DNA from: Cryptomeria japonica
Lineage: Eukaryota; Streptophyta; Pinopsida; Cupressales; Cupressaceae
NCBI RefSeq assembly: GCF_030272615.1
Contig: NC_081407.1
Coordinates: forward strand, 139,816,897 to 139,876,896
Length of the DNA stretch: 60,000 bases
Reading direction: 5' to 3'
Of this stretch, positions 32,488 to 45,300 are shown in pieces. The notes under the pieces are model-generated. The model was not told the origin of the DNA and did no database searches. It saw only the letters and a list, made by a program, of their open reading frames with translations. The position numbers and the translations under genes were made by a program. How positions within the stretch are numbered: position 1 is the stretch's first letter; every line of letters begins with the position of its first letter.

Positions 32488-35400
32488 ATGGCGCCTAAGA
32501 TTCAGAAACCCATTGTTGTTGAGAACATTGAGAAGCCCTCACTGAAATACTCTCTACCTCCCAAAGTAGCATTTGAACCAGATGATAAAACTGCATTTTC
32601 ACTCATTCTGGATAGGGTTTTATTAGTTGAGGATGTCATATTCTTCACTAAGTGTCGTGTTGAGGAACTAGGTCACACAGAGATCAAGGACACATATGAT
32701 GAATTGTGTACCGATGGAAAACTGGATAGCAAGTTTGAACATATTAAAATCAAGGGATTGACCGAAGCCCTAACCTACCTGCGAGTCTTCAAACCCCAAT
32801 GGGTTAAATTTGTTTTGAGCAGAGTTCATGATGACTTTATGTGGTTAGAGGAGCAACCATTCAAGATCACCAAGGAAATCATCTACTTGATCACCGGTTA
32901 CCCTATTTTTGACCATGCCCGAGCTCAAAAAATGATTTCACAAAAGGAATTGATCACCTTAACCGGAGTTGAATCTAATTGCAGAGGTATGAAACTAAAC
33001 AATGTCACAGATGCAAAGCTGAAGTTTGTAATTAGAGTCATAGGTTATTATTTCTTTCAATTGGCAAGGGAAAACAGTGTACCCTGTGCTGCTGTTGACT
33101 TAGCCTATAAAATTGTGAAGAAAGGTATGAAGATTGATCTATGCGAAGTGTTGTTGAAAAATTTGTTTGAAAATCTCAACACCATAAGGAAGCCGAAGAA
33201 GAACAACTCGGCAAACACACTAAAGTTTGGATCACTTTTGGTATGCATGTTTTTCTATTTTGAGAAATTCTTTCCATCAGTTGGTAATGTAGTTTGGGAG
33301 CTACATCGACCAATCACCCATCAAATCAATGACTTCATCAAACAACTAGGTGATAACTTCAATGAGATTATGGATGATTATTTTAGCAAGTTTCAGGAAA
33401 AGACGCATAACAGATACAAGATTCAACCCTAGTTAGTGGAAAAATACAAGGATAGTATATGTTTTGAAGTGGATACCGACTACTGCTATGTAAATGCGGT
33501 AGAACCGAGAACTCAATCTTTGCCACCTATGGGTTATGAGATTGATTTTGACATTACATGGCAGCAGATAGATGCTTTTCTTGCATTGCCAAGGCATGCT
33601 ACCAAGATCAGATACGGTACATATGAAGAAGTTAAAGAAAAAGTCAAAATAAGCATTGTAGTACCAAAGGCTACTAGGAAAGCAACAAAAATGATTAAAG
33701 CATTAACAGATAAATTTGGAGAAGGTTCTTCCTCCATTCCTGTCAAGAGCATTCAAGTCATCACCAAGGAGGAATCTGAAGCCCAAGAAGCAGCTATTAC
33801 ATTGAGCACCGAGTTGCCAAAAGGCAAAATTTTGAAAAGGAAGAAATAGGATACATCACAGGTATCACCGACTCCTCCAGTGAAGCGCCCCAATACTAGA
33901 TCCTCTGCAGTGTCACCGAGCAAGAAACAGAAAAATGTTGCAGTTCCAAAGGTAACAAAAAATTATAAGAAGTCTACTCGGAGACTCACTTTGAATAAAG
34001 AGTCAAGTGACACCGAATCTGAAGACAAAAATAAATTTCAGATTGTCAAAAGCAAAAAAGGAAGATGTACATAGCGTTGATCATTTTTGTGCCAATTTGA
34101 AACAATATGGTGGTTTTGGAGCATTTAGGTATGTCAAATATGACTCTCAGACAGAAGAAGAAAAGAGGCAAATATAAGAGTCAGTTGTATGCACACTTCT
34201 TAAATTTTGATTGGTCCCATTGGAAGTAACTAATTCCCTTCCAAAATCATTGTACTTACAAATTGATAACAGGTGGAAATATGCTATGGACTCAGAAAAG
34301 AAGATGAGAGAAAGAAGTCCGGTGCATCTCTTTCTAGACATGTCGGTAGATGAGATAAGTGAACATATGAAAAAATACCACACAAACTTCCTAGTCAAGC
34401 AAATAGCCTTGAAACTGATGAATGACCTTTACCTTGAAGTAGAGAAAGAGACAAAAGAAAAATGGCAAGAAATTTTTTGAATCAAGAGTGTTGATGAGCA
34501 AGGTGAAGTTGAAATAGTGGATATCACTGAGCAAGATCCTGCTGAAACTATACAACTTGATTAGGATGTCATGGATACTGAGGAATGGGAACAGGAACTG
34601 ATAGAAGGGAATGCTTATGCCAAACTGGTATCAAGTGAGTCATTTTTGGAACAAGTCAAGTCCTATCCTCTGGGAAGTCAACATGTTTCAACCAAGACAC
34701 CTCAGGATACTGATCAAGGAAAAGAGGGTCACCAGTCTACAAAAGGAGAAGCTACTTCTCAGGCCACCGAGGAATAGACTTCTCAAGCCCCTTCAAGTAC
34801 TGACAATGTTACAACTGAGACCCCAAGCAAAGATTCACCGAAGGCTACATTTGAGGCTAAAGAAATTGACAAAAGTGTTGCCTCTATCGAGCAACCTACC
34901 AAGGGTGCACAAGCCTCCCAAGCCATTGTATTAGTTCAACCGGTGAAAACCTCCTCCTCTAAATAAAAGAAAATGAAAAAGAATAGTTTCAAGTTAGATT
35001 TGTCAAAACCAATTGTATTGCCGAATGTAGACATATCCAAATTAAAAGGGCAAGCACTTATTGAATTCGGTGAACTATGCAAAGCCAAAGCAGAACAAGA
35101 AAAACAAATGGCTATTCAAAAGAAAAACAAAGTACTTCAGAAGGTCAAAACACTATTAACAAACATGCTACCTCAAGCTACAGTGACAAAAGATGCAGCC
35201 ATCCATATTCAACTGGATGAACTCCTCAATCAGATCGAGACATCTGGAGTAGATGCATCTGAATACCTAAGCAAATTGAAGGACAAAGAGCTCACTGCAA
35301 AAATGATTGAAGAGGTACAGAAAGCCATTGCTATTGGTAAAGTAAAACTTGTCAAATTTATTGCTGAGTTGTCCCCTCAACTCAAGCACATTCTTTATTT

Positions 35401-35848
35401 ATTTCAGAAACTCTATACATTTTCTTTATTCATTAAAGATATCAAGAATAAAACAGAAGTGATTGAGAAAGAGATCACTGATCTCTCCAATAAATTGACC
35501 ACTGAGCCAAATTATATTCAAATTTTCTATACCAAGTTACAAATGCTCATGGCTCAACAATTGGAACTTAGGAGTGAAGAGCAAAAAATAAGGATGGACA
35601 TTATGACTCTTCAAACCTTATTCCTTCCACACTTGTCCTCCGTCCAAGAACAGATCAACAAGGCTACCTCCTTATCCACTCAGCCAGAGGGAAGCACTTT
35701 AGATGGTCTAATTTCACTATTAGCCGATATTACAGCTTAGAATTCACTCATGGATAGTGTCAAGGATGCCCTCTCCGTCGCTCTCACCGATGCAAGAACA
35801 AAGTATAAATCCATTTTTGACCAGTTGCCTCCACCGAATGGTAACTAG
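32488..35848 (+). pseudogene. Long ORF of unknown function in the copia-like element (about 1,100 codons)
   Basis: ATG at 32488 (MAPKIQKPIVVENIEKPSLK). The first 315 codons are uninterrupted and form a globular domain with conserved-looking hydrophobic and aromatic spacing (FKPQWVKFVLSRVHDDFMWL, FEKFFPSVGNVVWELHRP). A Lys/Ser-rich nuclear-type linker follows (RPNTRSSAVSPSKKQKN). One frameshift lies in the A-run at 34051-34060. The second half (frame of 34211, 34571, 34973) has an acidic Thr/Gln-rich region and a C-terminal helical, coiled-coil-like region (KLKGQALIEFGELCKAKAEQ, VIEKEITDLSNKLTTE), ending TAG at 35846. About ten in-frame stops, mostly TAG or TGA. I know no family for it. It occupies the env-like position between gag/pol and PPT. 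Its layout resembles that of the hAT-borne gene at 42469-46506. Confidence 0.7.
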
Positions 35849-36160
35849 TTTTGATGTTTGTCAAAAAGGTGGAGTATAGTGTATACAAGAGGAGTATACC
35901 GAGCAGATCAGCATATTCGAATATACAGATAATTTTGACAGGTGGAGCAGTGATAACCGAGCAGTGAATACATATTATTGATCACAACGCAGACATAATC
36001 AGAGTTATGTACAGTATATTGATAAGGGGAGTATATCTGAGTATACTATTTTATTGACAATTGTATATACTATCAGTATAGTCAAATTTTGTAAGTATAT
36101 AGATTTTTTTTGAGTTATGACTTTGAAAGAAGTTTTGTCAAACATTTCAAAACTAATGTC
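35849..36160 (+). other. 3' untranslated region before the PPT
   Basis: About 310 bp rich in GTATA-type repeats (GAGTATACCGAG, GTATATCTGAGTATAC). No ORF. Confidence 0.5.
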
Positions 36161-36172
36161 AAAAGGGGAGAT
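36161..36172 (+). other. PPT of the copia-like element
   Basis: AAAAGGGGAGAT directly before TGTTACTA, the usual PPT/LTR junction in plant Ty1/copia elements (AAGGGGGAGAT-TGTT). Confidence 0.8.
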
Positions 36173-37214
36173 TGTTACTATTTACTAAGTTGTCATTAGT
36201 TTTATGTCCAAAGTCATTCTATATACTCTAGTCGATTACTACTACCGAAATATTAAGTCGGTAAGCACAATGTAGTCGGTTATAGAAGAAAGGAGTCACA
36301 AAGTTTAGTATACACCGAGCTGTCTACCGAGTAACGTTCTATGACTACTGAGCAGCAAAGATGGTATACCGAGGTCATACACACCAAGTAAAACATGTTA
36401 CCAGATTCATTGAACCTAGACACATATGGGAAACATGTTATAAAGATCGAGGAGCAAGGAACCGTTAACACATTGGAAATTGTACTTATAGATTTTATAT
36501 GATTTGGAGGACATTTGTCCAATGAAATAATTTTGTATGGTTATTCATTTAATGAATCATGAACAAGATCACCATTACAAGAGATCTATTTATACAACAT
36601 GAATTGAGGATCAAATGTGTGTGTGAAGCAAGACATATGTGAAAAGCAAAATCATGGGAAAGCACTGAGTGTTATGACTGTTGCGATTGACAGAGATACA
36701 CAGAGGTCACTGAGAAGGATTTCAGAGAACAGTCAAGGAATAGAGTAAACAGTAAGGTTTACCAAGTAAATTTATGGGTTACCGAGGTATGCTATAAGCA
36801 AGGTAATCTCATTTTGAGCACACAGAATCTGCTATAACATTTCAGATGTGAAGTTGCAGATATATTGCAAGATTTTGATTGTAATATTTTGAGTTGTAAG
36901 AGAAACCTTTAACAGGGTAAAAGACTCTAACAAAGTCTATAAATTGTAAAGCCGTTAACCAGGTGCAGCATTTTAGAATAAGTGTTGTAAAATCCTTTAG
37001 CAAGGTAGATCTAAAATTCTTGATACTCCTAATAGGGTAAGCTATCAGAAATAGCTAAACATGTAGCTCTAATCGAGCAACCTTTATTATTGCAGTAGTG
37101 AAGTTGTGGGTGCCATCCCCACCACAGTTTTTCTCTCTAACCAAGAGTTTCTGCGTAACCAAAATATATGTGTTATGGAGTGAATCATGTATGAATGTTA
37201 TTTATATGTTTTAG
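36173..37214 (+). repeat. 3' LTR of the copia-like element, left part
   Basis: Starts TGTTACTATTTACTAAG. It includes CTATTTATA (about 36587) as a TATA candidate and, at 36900-37080, phrases such as CCTTTAACAGGGTAAAAG resembling those in the minus-strand solo LTR at 26715-28433. It stops at the hAT target duplication TGTTTTAG (37207-37214). Confidence 0.8.
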
Positions 37215-37660
37215 CAGGGATAACTTTAAGAAACCCCCCCCCGGGCAACTGTGTAAAATCCTGGCGAATCAGACATTATTTTTTGGGGGAAATTTTCATA
37301 TCGATGGCGAAATTTTTTTTTTAAATGACGAAAAAAATATTTTGTATTGGCGATTTTTTTTCTAGGGTACGAAAATGCCATAAATTTCTGGCGAATAATA
37401 CCTTGTTCTATGGGGAAAATATTTATTGTGGGAGGCGAATAATTATTGTTAAAAGGAATGAATATATAATTGTATGAGCGAAAATTTTTACTCCGATGGA
37501 AAAATTATTTAAATGTATTGGCAATTTTTATCCACCGCTTGAAAATTATTTAAATGTATTGGCAATTTTTATCCACCACTTGAAATTTTTTTAATTTGTT
37601 TTGGCAAATATTTTGTTATTTATGGTACAATATATAATTCATTGGCGATTTCATAAATTC
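37215..37660. repeat. hAT left subterminal repeats (GGCGAA motif)
   Basis: TGGCGAA, GGCGAT or diverged forms occur about ten times in 440 bp (for example near 37263, 37305, 37349, 37391, 37434, 37643) between AT-rich spacers. The right end (56370-56827) has the same motif about nine times. Clustered subterminal motifs are transposase-binding sites in hAT elements such as Ac; this role is inferred here. Confidence 0.7.
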
Positions 37661-38306
37661 ATTGCCATTAATAGACAAGGCACATCACATCACATCAGTA
37701 CATCACATCACATAATACATTGAGTCTGGACTCTGCACGATGTATCAATAAGCGCAGCCTCTTTGACACATAAAGGGTGACACATACCTAAAATCTATCA
37801 ATGATTTTAAACCGTTCGATGATCGTATATCAATGGCTAAAGTTTTATTTCGGCCCAATTTTCTGAAGAGAACATAGCTCACCAGAAAGTGGCCGGAATG
37901 GAATTGGATTCAATAGACATGTATCAAATGTCACGAATCATGATCGATAATTTTGTTCATTTAATATATATCTTTTCACTTACGGCAATCCACTCTATCC
38001 CCATGACTTCCAATGTGATACTTGCCAATTTGGTACTGGTTCATAGTTGTTTCCAATTTCGCACACTCGTGCATTTATGGGAAAGATTTGCAGAGATACG
38101 AAAGATTTAAAAAAAATTATAGCAGTTAATAATGTTAAAGAAGTAATTATTACAATCAAGAGCTTCAACAATTTATATACGATCTCTGCTTCTTTCATCT
38201 TCAATTAGCCTTTGCCATTTTGTAGATAAATCGTCTAAGCTCATGGTATTTTAGGTTTATAGGCTCACTGCTCAGGTTGTTTAATTTGTTAATCTGTTTT
38301 CTCAAG
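37661..38306. other. Upstream region of the 38307 ORF
   Basis: CACATCA repeats at 37681-37715. The block CCGTTCGATGATCGTATATCAATGGCTAAAG...TTTCGGCCC at about 37813-37856 resembles the promoter-like phrase in the 40854-41884 tandem repeats (CCGTTGGATGAACAAAGATC, then AACGGCTAGGGTGGATTTCGGCCC). Confidence 0.5.
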
Positions 38307-38882
38307 ATGGACACTCCCATCCACTTGAGAAGCATTTCTGCAGAGGACCAGAGGGCCTTTCTAGGCTCCATTAGAGACCCAACCCTCTAATCAGTCTGCA
38401 AGGAGGTTGGGTCGTTCACCAATAAAGCTGTGCAAATGGTGTTGGGCAAAGAATTTCTACAAAATGAAAATAGGTACCGTGTTAACATGGACCTTACATC
38501 CCGCTTCTTAGCGTCTCTTCTGGACTTGGGAGGAGACAAGGTGGATATGCTGATGTTGTTGAGGAAGGTTTTTAAGGAAGACTTCCTCGGAGACAACATT
38601 ACTCTTGTCGTTCTTGCAGAAGTAGGGGTGGGGATCCCTTGGGTGAGTGATTTATCCAAGCTTCTCCTCCCTGACCAAACACTGCCAGTGGCCAGGCAAC
38701 CGTTTCTCCTAAACCTGAATGCGGAGCAGCTGATGCGTCACAGAAAATGGGCATAGATTGGCAGGGACTTCCTCCGGAAATGGTTCCTCCTGGACGACTT
38801 TCCAAACTACATGTGGCTTGAAGAATTCTCTCAGCTTATGCTGTCTGAAGAATTCTACATGGAAGGAGGGCCAGATTCTTAG
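38307..38882 (+). pseudogene. Unrecognised ORF 1 in the hAT element
   Basis: ATG at 38307 opens MDTPIHLRSISAEDQRAFLG. The same frame continues through TAA at 38388 and TAG at 38754 to TAG at 38880, about 190 codons. The middle (LTSRFLASLLDLGGDKVDML) is helical and leucine-rich, the C-terminal part reads FLRKWFLLDDFPNYMWLEEF. No motif I know. It lies behind a promoter-like block shared with the repeats before the long gene, so it may be a captured or element-specific gene. Confidence 0.5.
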
Positions 38883-39482
38883 GGAAAAATTGTAAACAAT
38901 TCCACTACCTATAGTTTTTTTTCCTATGTCCTTGAACCCTAACAGGCTGAGTGCCAGTGGCTCACTCATTTTGGCTTTTAAGTTTTTGGGGGACTCAAGT
39001 CTCTGACGAAAAAATTGTAAATTTCAAAAGCATAAATATTAATGATAATTTTTCAAATTCCAGTTTGTTTCACTTTGCCTCTTACAGTCTTATGGATATA
39101 AAAATGCTTTCTATAATTCTATTTCATTTTTATTAATTAATTTTTTTCAAATGCTTTTTGTATATGAGCTACGTTATTTCAATTATTTGTTAAACAATGG
39201 AAATAAATTTAATACCGTGATCTTTTTATGTAATGCTATAAAAATAAAATAAAAAATTTGTTCCATTAATTATTTGTACATTGATTATGGTTGATTATAA
39301 TTTTATAAATATATACTATTACTATATAGTCATTCAAAATACAAAATTTCAAAAGTTGCAAGATACAAAAGTTTATCGGTCAAGGTTTTTTCATTCAATT
39401 AATTGAAACATTTCAAGATACAAAATTTGTCCACGGCTTATAGCAAGCAGACAAAAAAACTAGTTCATTGTCGATAGGCCGC
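38883..39482. other. AT-rich interval
   Basis: Between the plus-strand ORF 1 and the end of minus-strand ORF 2. No feature recognised. Confidence 0.5.
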
Positions 39483-40307
39483 TCACTCAGTCTCACTATC
39501 CCCCTGGGTCGCTTCCTCCCAGTCCCTTCCCTGCTCAAAGGTCAATGCTTTGGCTTTCCCTTTTGCCGCTTCAGCTTTTATTTTTGGAATGCAGTTTAGG
39601 AACCCGAAGTCAGGATCGCCCTCCAAGCTTGCCAGTAGCTATATGGCCCTTCCTTCTTCAGCCCTATCTCTCAATGCCCTACCAACCTCCATCCTTGCCA
39701 CCACATGCAAAGCATTTAGGACTTCATCCACCCTCATTAATTTAACAAAGAGTTTCATCTCTTCCCACCCCACTCGGGCTCGTTCATGGCACTAGTATTT
39801 GATTTCATCCTCTGGGCCATGAATAAAACAAAGCAATTCCTCCTGGTCATCCCCTTCCATAATTTGAATGCCAACTCCCGGCACCACCCACTCCAAGATT
39901 GAATCCAAGTTAATAAAAACCTCCCCATCAATCAATTTGACCAATGTGAGTTTTACCTTTCCCACCTCTAGTTCAAATTCACAGGCCCATGCCATAATTA
40001 GAGAGTAAACCTCCATGTTAGTTCGATACCAGTGATTGATATGTGCCACCTCCTCCGCAAGCATCAGTCGAGCTACCGCCCACAACTTCTCCTCCTTAAA
40101 CCTGAATAGTGCTTGCATTTGTTTATCAAATACTTTGCCCAAAAAGGGCACCAACTTCTTGTCTGTTCGAAGTGTGAAATTGGCCTCCATTGTCACCTGC
40201 AATTTCAAAATCACTTCCTGCAAAAAATGTCTTAAAGAAGGTACGATTCTATGAACTACAGATTTGTTCTGCAGCTGCTTCAAAGCAAAAAGTGGTACAC
40301 AGATCAA
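39483..40307 (-). pseudogene. Unrecognised ORF 2 in the hAT element
   Basis: Minus-strand frame of about 275 codons: 171 uninterrupted, then TAG at 39792 and another TAG near 39640, ending TGA at 39483. The N-terminal half is helical (QMQALFRFKEEKLWAVARLM, AHINHWYRTNMEVYSLIMAW), followed by a beta-rich stretch (KVKLTLVKLIDGEVFINLDS) and a Glu/Asp-rich C-terminus (GRDWEEATQGDSETE). I recognise no family. Codon-level preservation suggests it was a real gene. The start could be further upstream because a possible splice acceptor (GACAGAGGCAG) precedes 40307. Confidence 0.55.
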
Positions 40308-40853
40308 AAGGTAAAAAAATCTGCCTCTGTCTTAACTCTTATAGGTCGGGTAATGAATGTGCACGATAAGACATTAATGCCATGAGATCAGGAAAAAGAT
40401 TTCCTACCATCCTCCCCTTTCTCCTTTTGTGCGGCATGCCGCAGACAACTCCTTGTGCAACAATTAATCGCCACCTTGGCATTTGTACTTTCCAAATTTG
40501 CTCGCCTTAACAGGTTGAGGATTGCAGTTGCACATTTTTTTAAATTAATAGACTAAATTTATGTTGAAATTTTATATATATTTTTAAACTATTTTTGAAA
40601 ATTATATATCGTAAACATATTTTCAAAGAATTTTGTTAAACGTTAAATTAATATTTTAGATTTAATATTGAATGTTTTCTTTTTAATATTAAACTTTTAC
40701 CTTTCAAATTGCATATCAAAATTTATATTTTTATTTAGCTATTTGTTTTATTCTAGAAACTAAGTTTCATGTTTTATACTATTTTTTAATTTAAATTTTT
40801 TACAAATAATATTAACATTATATTTAATAGTTATCTCAAACTATTGCCCAATG
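40308..40853. other. AT-rich interval upstream of ORF 2
   Basis: Likely contains the ORF 2 promoter on the minus strand. From 40540 it is more than 80 percent A+T. Nothing else seen. Confidence 0.45.
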
Positions 40854-41884
40854 CCCGGAATTGAACATTTTAAATTTAATTAAATAGAATTAAGTGAAAG
40901 TCTATAGTCTATAGACTATAGATCTATTTTTCGGGTGAAATTTTAAAATGATTAAGTAGACTTTAAAAACATACCCGGAAAGTAACACGAGTATGGTGAC
41001 GTGCCAGAAAAAATGGCAGAAGTCGTGGGACCCACTTCATCTAAAAATAGGTACCATCGACCGTTGGATGAACAAAGATCAACGGCTAGGGTGGATTTCG
41101 GCCCGAATTTGGGAAGTGAACACCTTTCTAAGAACTTCACCCGGAATTGGACATTTTAAATTTAATTAAATATAATTAAGTCTAAAAATCTCTTTTTTGG
41201 GCGGAATTTTAAAATGATTAAATAGACTAAAAATCAAACCGGAAAAGTGACACGAGTATGGTGATGTACCAGAAAAATGGCAGAAGTCATGGGACCCACT
41301 ACATCTTAAAACAGGTACCATCGACCGTTGGATGAGCAAAGATCAACGGCTAGGGTGGATTTCGGCCCGAATGTGGGAAGTGAACACATTTGGGAGAACT
41401 TCGCCTGGAATTGGACATTTTAAATGTAATTAAATATAATTAAGTCTATAAAGCTTTTTTTCAGGTGGAGGTTTAAAATGATTAAATAGACTAAAAATCA
41501 AACCCGAAAAGTGACACGATTATGGTGACATGCCAGAAAAATGGCAGAAGTCGTGGGACCCACTACATCTTAAAACAGGTACCATCGACCGTCGAATGAA
41601 CAAAGATCAACGACTTAGGGTGGAATTCGGCCTGAATGTGGGAAGTGAACACATTTGGGAGAACTTCGCCCGAAATTGAAACATTTTAAATTTAATTAAA
41701 TATAAGTAAGTCTATAAAGCACTTTTTCAGACGGAAATTTAAAATTATTAAACGGACTTAAAAAACAGACCCGTAAAGTCACAACAGGTACCTTGGTCCC
41801 TCGTCTGTTGGATGAGAAAAGATCAACGGCTTAGGGTGGATTTCAGCCCGAATGTGGGAAGTGAACACATTTGGGAGAACTTCG
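40854..41884. repeat. Four promoter-like tandem repeats of 216-286 bp
   Basis: Unit starts (CCCGGAATTG-like) at 40854, 41140, 41404, 41669, with a fifth start at 41885. Each holds the order TTTAAATTTAATTAAATA, ATGATTAAATAGACT, GACACGAGTATGGTGACGTG, GGGACCCACT, ACCGTTGGATGAACAAAGATC, TTTCGGCCCGAAT and GGGAAGTGAACAC. The last complete unit lacks about 45 bp. They lie about 0.6 kb upstream of the long plus-strand gene and contain G-box-like GACGTG cores, so they may act as multiplied promoter elements. Confidence 0.8.
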
Positions 41885-41910
41885 CCCAGAATTGAACGTA
41901 TTACATTTAA

Positions 41911-42100
41911 TGTCCTCAGAATTTATACTGAAGTAGTGAATGTTTTGTCCTTTGGCATCAAATACTTATTAATAATAATTAATAAAATCACAACATGATT
42001 CTTAATGTCCTCAGAATTTAAACTAAAGTAATGAATGTTCTGTCCTTTGGCATCGAATAGTTATTAATAGTAATTAATAAAATTGCAACATGATTCTTGA
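41911..42100. repeat. 95-bp tandem duplication
   Basis: TGTCCTCAGAATTTA...AACATGATTCTT occurs at 41911-42005 and again from 42006 with about eight substitutions. Lies between the tandem repeats and the long gene. Confidence 0.85.
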
Positions 42101-42399
42101 TATTTTGCCATTTAGGTTTTACTTTTCTACTTTTTAGAGTTTTCAAAATAAGAGACTCGTAAATCATAATCGTCTTTCATTTCTTGGACAAACCTGTAAA
42201 TCGAGGGAGATTCAGAAACAACTACTAGATTGAGGAATGCAAGTTGCAACAGAGACTGTCTGCGTCAATCTAGTGAAATAGAAATTCCAATTTCTGGGTA
42301 AAATCTAGAACACCTACATCCCGCCTTTTTTGCTTTTGGTAATCCCATGGTCCAATTTGAGGGTTAGCATTTTCAGGTTTTTATCTAGCATTATTTTGA

Positions 42400-45300
42400 A
42401 TTATTAACAATAATAGTGATGAGAAAACGGGAAGCAATAGTTCTACAAGAAGCCAAGTGGAAAACAAAATGTACCTAACCAAACTGGTTAACACACCAGG
42501 TTTCACTGATGAATACCATGATATTTATGACCCTGCTATCCATGGTGAAAAGCATATCATAGATATTAGATATACATTGTCTAGTAAAGCAGCAAATGAA
42601 TCCAGGGCAAAATTTACTATTTTCAACCCAATGCTACAACAAAAAACAAATAAAATCGCATCGTGGGATGTTGGATTGGGAAGCATGGTGTTACCTAAAG
42701 TATTCCCTTGCCCTGATTTTGTCATGGTCTGTGCCAAAAATTATGATGAAGATAAAAAAGCAATTGTCAATAAAAATACAAAAGAGGAAATTCTATCCAT
42801 AAACGAGGGAGAATTTGCTCGTTTGTTGAACCTAGGATTTGAAGCCCAAAACTCAAACGTCCAAATTGACCTAGGAAAGCTGGCAGAGAATTATGAGAGT
42901 CTCGATCCAAGTCATAGAGATTCATTTATCAAAGCTCTAATAAAGATTGGTACTGGTATTGTGTTGGATCAGAATCATAAGCCACCTTATGATTCTAAAA
43001 ATTTTGTTCCATGGGTTGGGGATACTATTTCCTTGCTGTCGTTTTGCCTGGGATTGGAAAATGATAGGGAAGTGGGTGCAAGCCTTCTTGAATTAATTTA
43101 TAATATCCATTGTGCAGGTCAGCCAGTAAGATATAATTTTATTGAGCACATTGTAAAATCCATGCAAAAATAGTTACTAATGATCAAAAAAGGTTCATGT
43201 AAGACATTTAGGTTCTCATCCTACTTGTGTTATCTCCTTCTATCCAAGTATCGAGCAATATTTGAGACCAACAAGCTTCAAATTGGGAGCTATAAGATTG
43301 ATGAGAAGACTGGGAAGAGAATAGAGTGTCTAATATATGATTGGACCCCAAAGATAAGGATGCATGATAACAGAAAGAACTACAACCATTTTGTAGACTT
43401 CTTTTTGGCACCAATGTATAATGAAATTACAATCACTCCAATGCCTAGGTTGCCTGTGTCTTGTAGAGATTGCATTCAACTCGAAAGTCAAATAGAATTG
43501 GCTGACTGGTTCTTCATGGAAGAATTCACTATGTTAAGGTTTTACAGATCGACAGTAAAACCATACAGACTTCCAATACATGTGACAGAGAGGGTATTTG
43601 CATTAGAGTATGTACGGCAATTGGAGAGCACAAATAGACACTTCCATGGTCAACAAAAGAAGAGAATATTTCCTTTCTTGCCTTTCTCATGTGGAGGGTT
43701 CACATTTGAGAGAAAAGCATTCATTGTGGCACATGATTTCTTGATAGTTTTTAACTTTGGTGACAAGGGTCTCTAGCAGTATGATCCAATCAGTGTAGTT
43801 CAAGCAAGGCTTAAGAAAAATGGGTACTCTTCAGCATTATGTCAACATGAAAGTAAGTCATTGCTAGAAAAGCTTAGAAACAAGGACTCCTGGGATGAGG
43901 TTAAAAAAGAGATGGAGAAAATTGCAATTGACAATAACATTTCAACAAAAAAAATTTCATCACAAATTATGGCATTGCAAATGCACACAGAGAGGACAAC
44001 AGAGGAGGGCCAGGGCATCCAAAATAGGAGGTCCTACAATTTCTACCTAAAATCTGCTAATCCATCTAAAAAAACTATTCCCAAATCAATTATGCACGAA
44101 TGTAAAGAGAATTATTTCACTCAAACCAAAATAAATGATTTTTGGACTATGAGGAGGAATCTCGATGAACCAAAGACAAGTGCAGAATTTGAGAGCATCG
44201 ACGAGGATGCAGAGTTTAGCAAATTGTGGGATATGGAGCATGGCAGGACTGAAGGCAATGATGATGAGCATGAGGTTGTCGTTGAGCCCCTCCAACAACT
44301 ACTGCAGTCCCTAAAATATTAGGTGGAGTCAGTGAGTCCATGAAAGAAAAATATAGCAAAGGGGCAAACCTTGTGGAAAAAATGGGTTTTGAAGGTGGTG
44401 GTCTAGGTCCCAGAGGAGAGGGCATTTGGTATCCACTTCAGGTACAACTTCCATCATAGTCAAAATCAAAAGGTCCTTATAAACCAGTCATTGGACTTGA
44501 TTCTTTAGATTCATCAGGGATAGGTACTACTCATTATCCTCAGGGTCCACCTATATTTGTTTCAGGTTCAAATCCACAACCACCACCACATCATGGTATT
44601 CCCATTGGTGGTGAATCAAGTGCCACTGTCACTAGTGGGGAATCTGGGGATAGTATTCCTATTAATGTTCAGTCAAGTGTCGCTGTGATTGGTGGGGTTG
44701 GCATGGGTACTACTACTGATACTAGTTGTCTTGGTGTTGGACAAGGGAAACAACAAAAAATCTCTCACGAGAGGCCACTAGAGGTGGATACTCAATCTCA
44801 TACTATTGAGAATCCTATATCAAGTGCCACTGACACTACAAATCAATCATTTGCAGCTTCAGATCACACACCTCAAAATAGTATAAAAACTACACATGAA
44901 AGTGTTAGTGGGAGTGGGACAGCATCAGGAACTGTTGTTGGTAATCCTCGTCAAGCATTAGTTAAAACCATAGGAATAAGTGGAACTGGAGCCTATGGTA
45001 TTCCTATGTCACCTTTCAAACATTCAATTGCTTCAGCAAGCCCAGATTTTCAATTTCGTGATTACTATGAAAAATATGAACACACAACAAAAGCAAATAA
45101 AGAAAAAAAGAAAGCATTTCATAGGAATTTTGTGTCTGAAGTTGTAAACGAACAGCCTGCAAGGAACAAGGTATTTCCAACATATGACCCACAGAAAGAT
45201 ATGATGGAATTCATGGTTGTTATGCCCCCGGACACATCTAAAGATAAAAATCCACCACACAGTCAGATAGATCACTCTCAATTTCAAGTTAGCACCCTCC

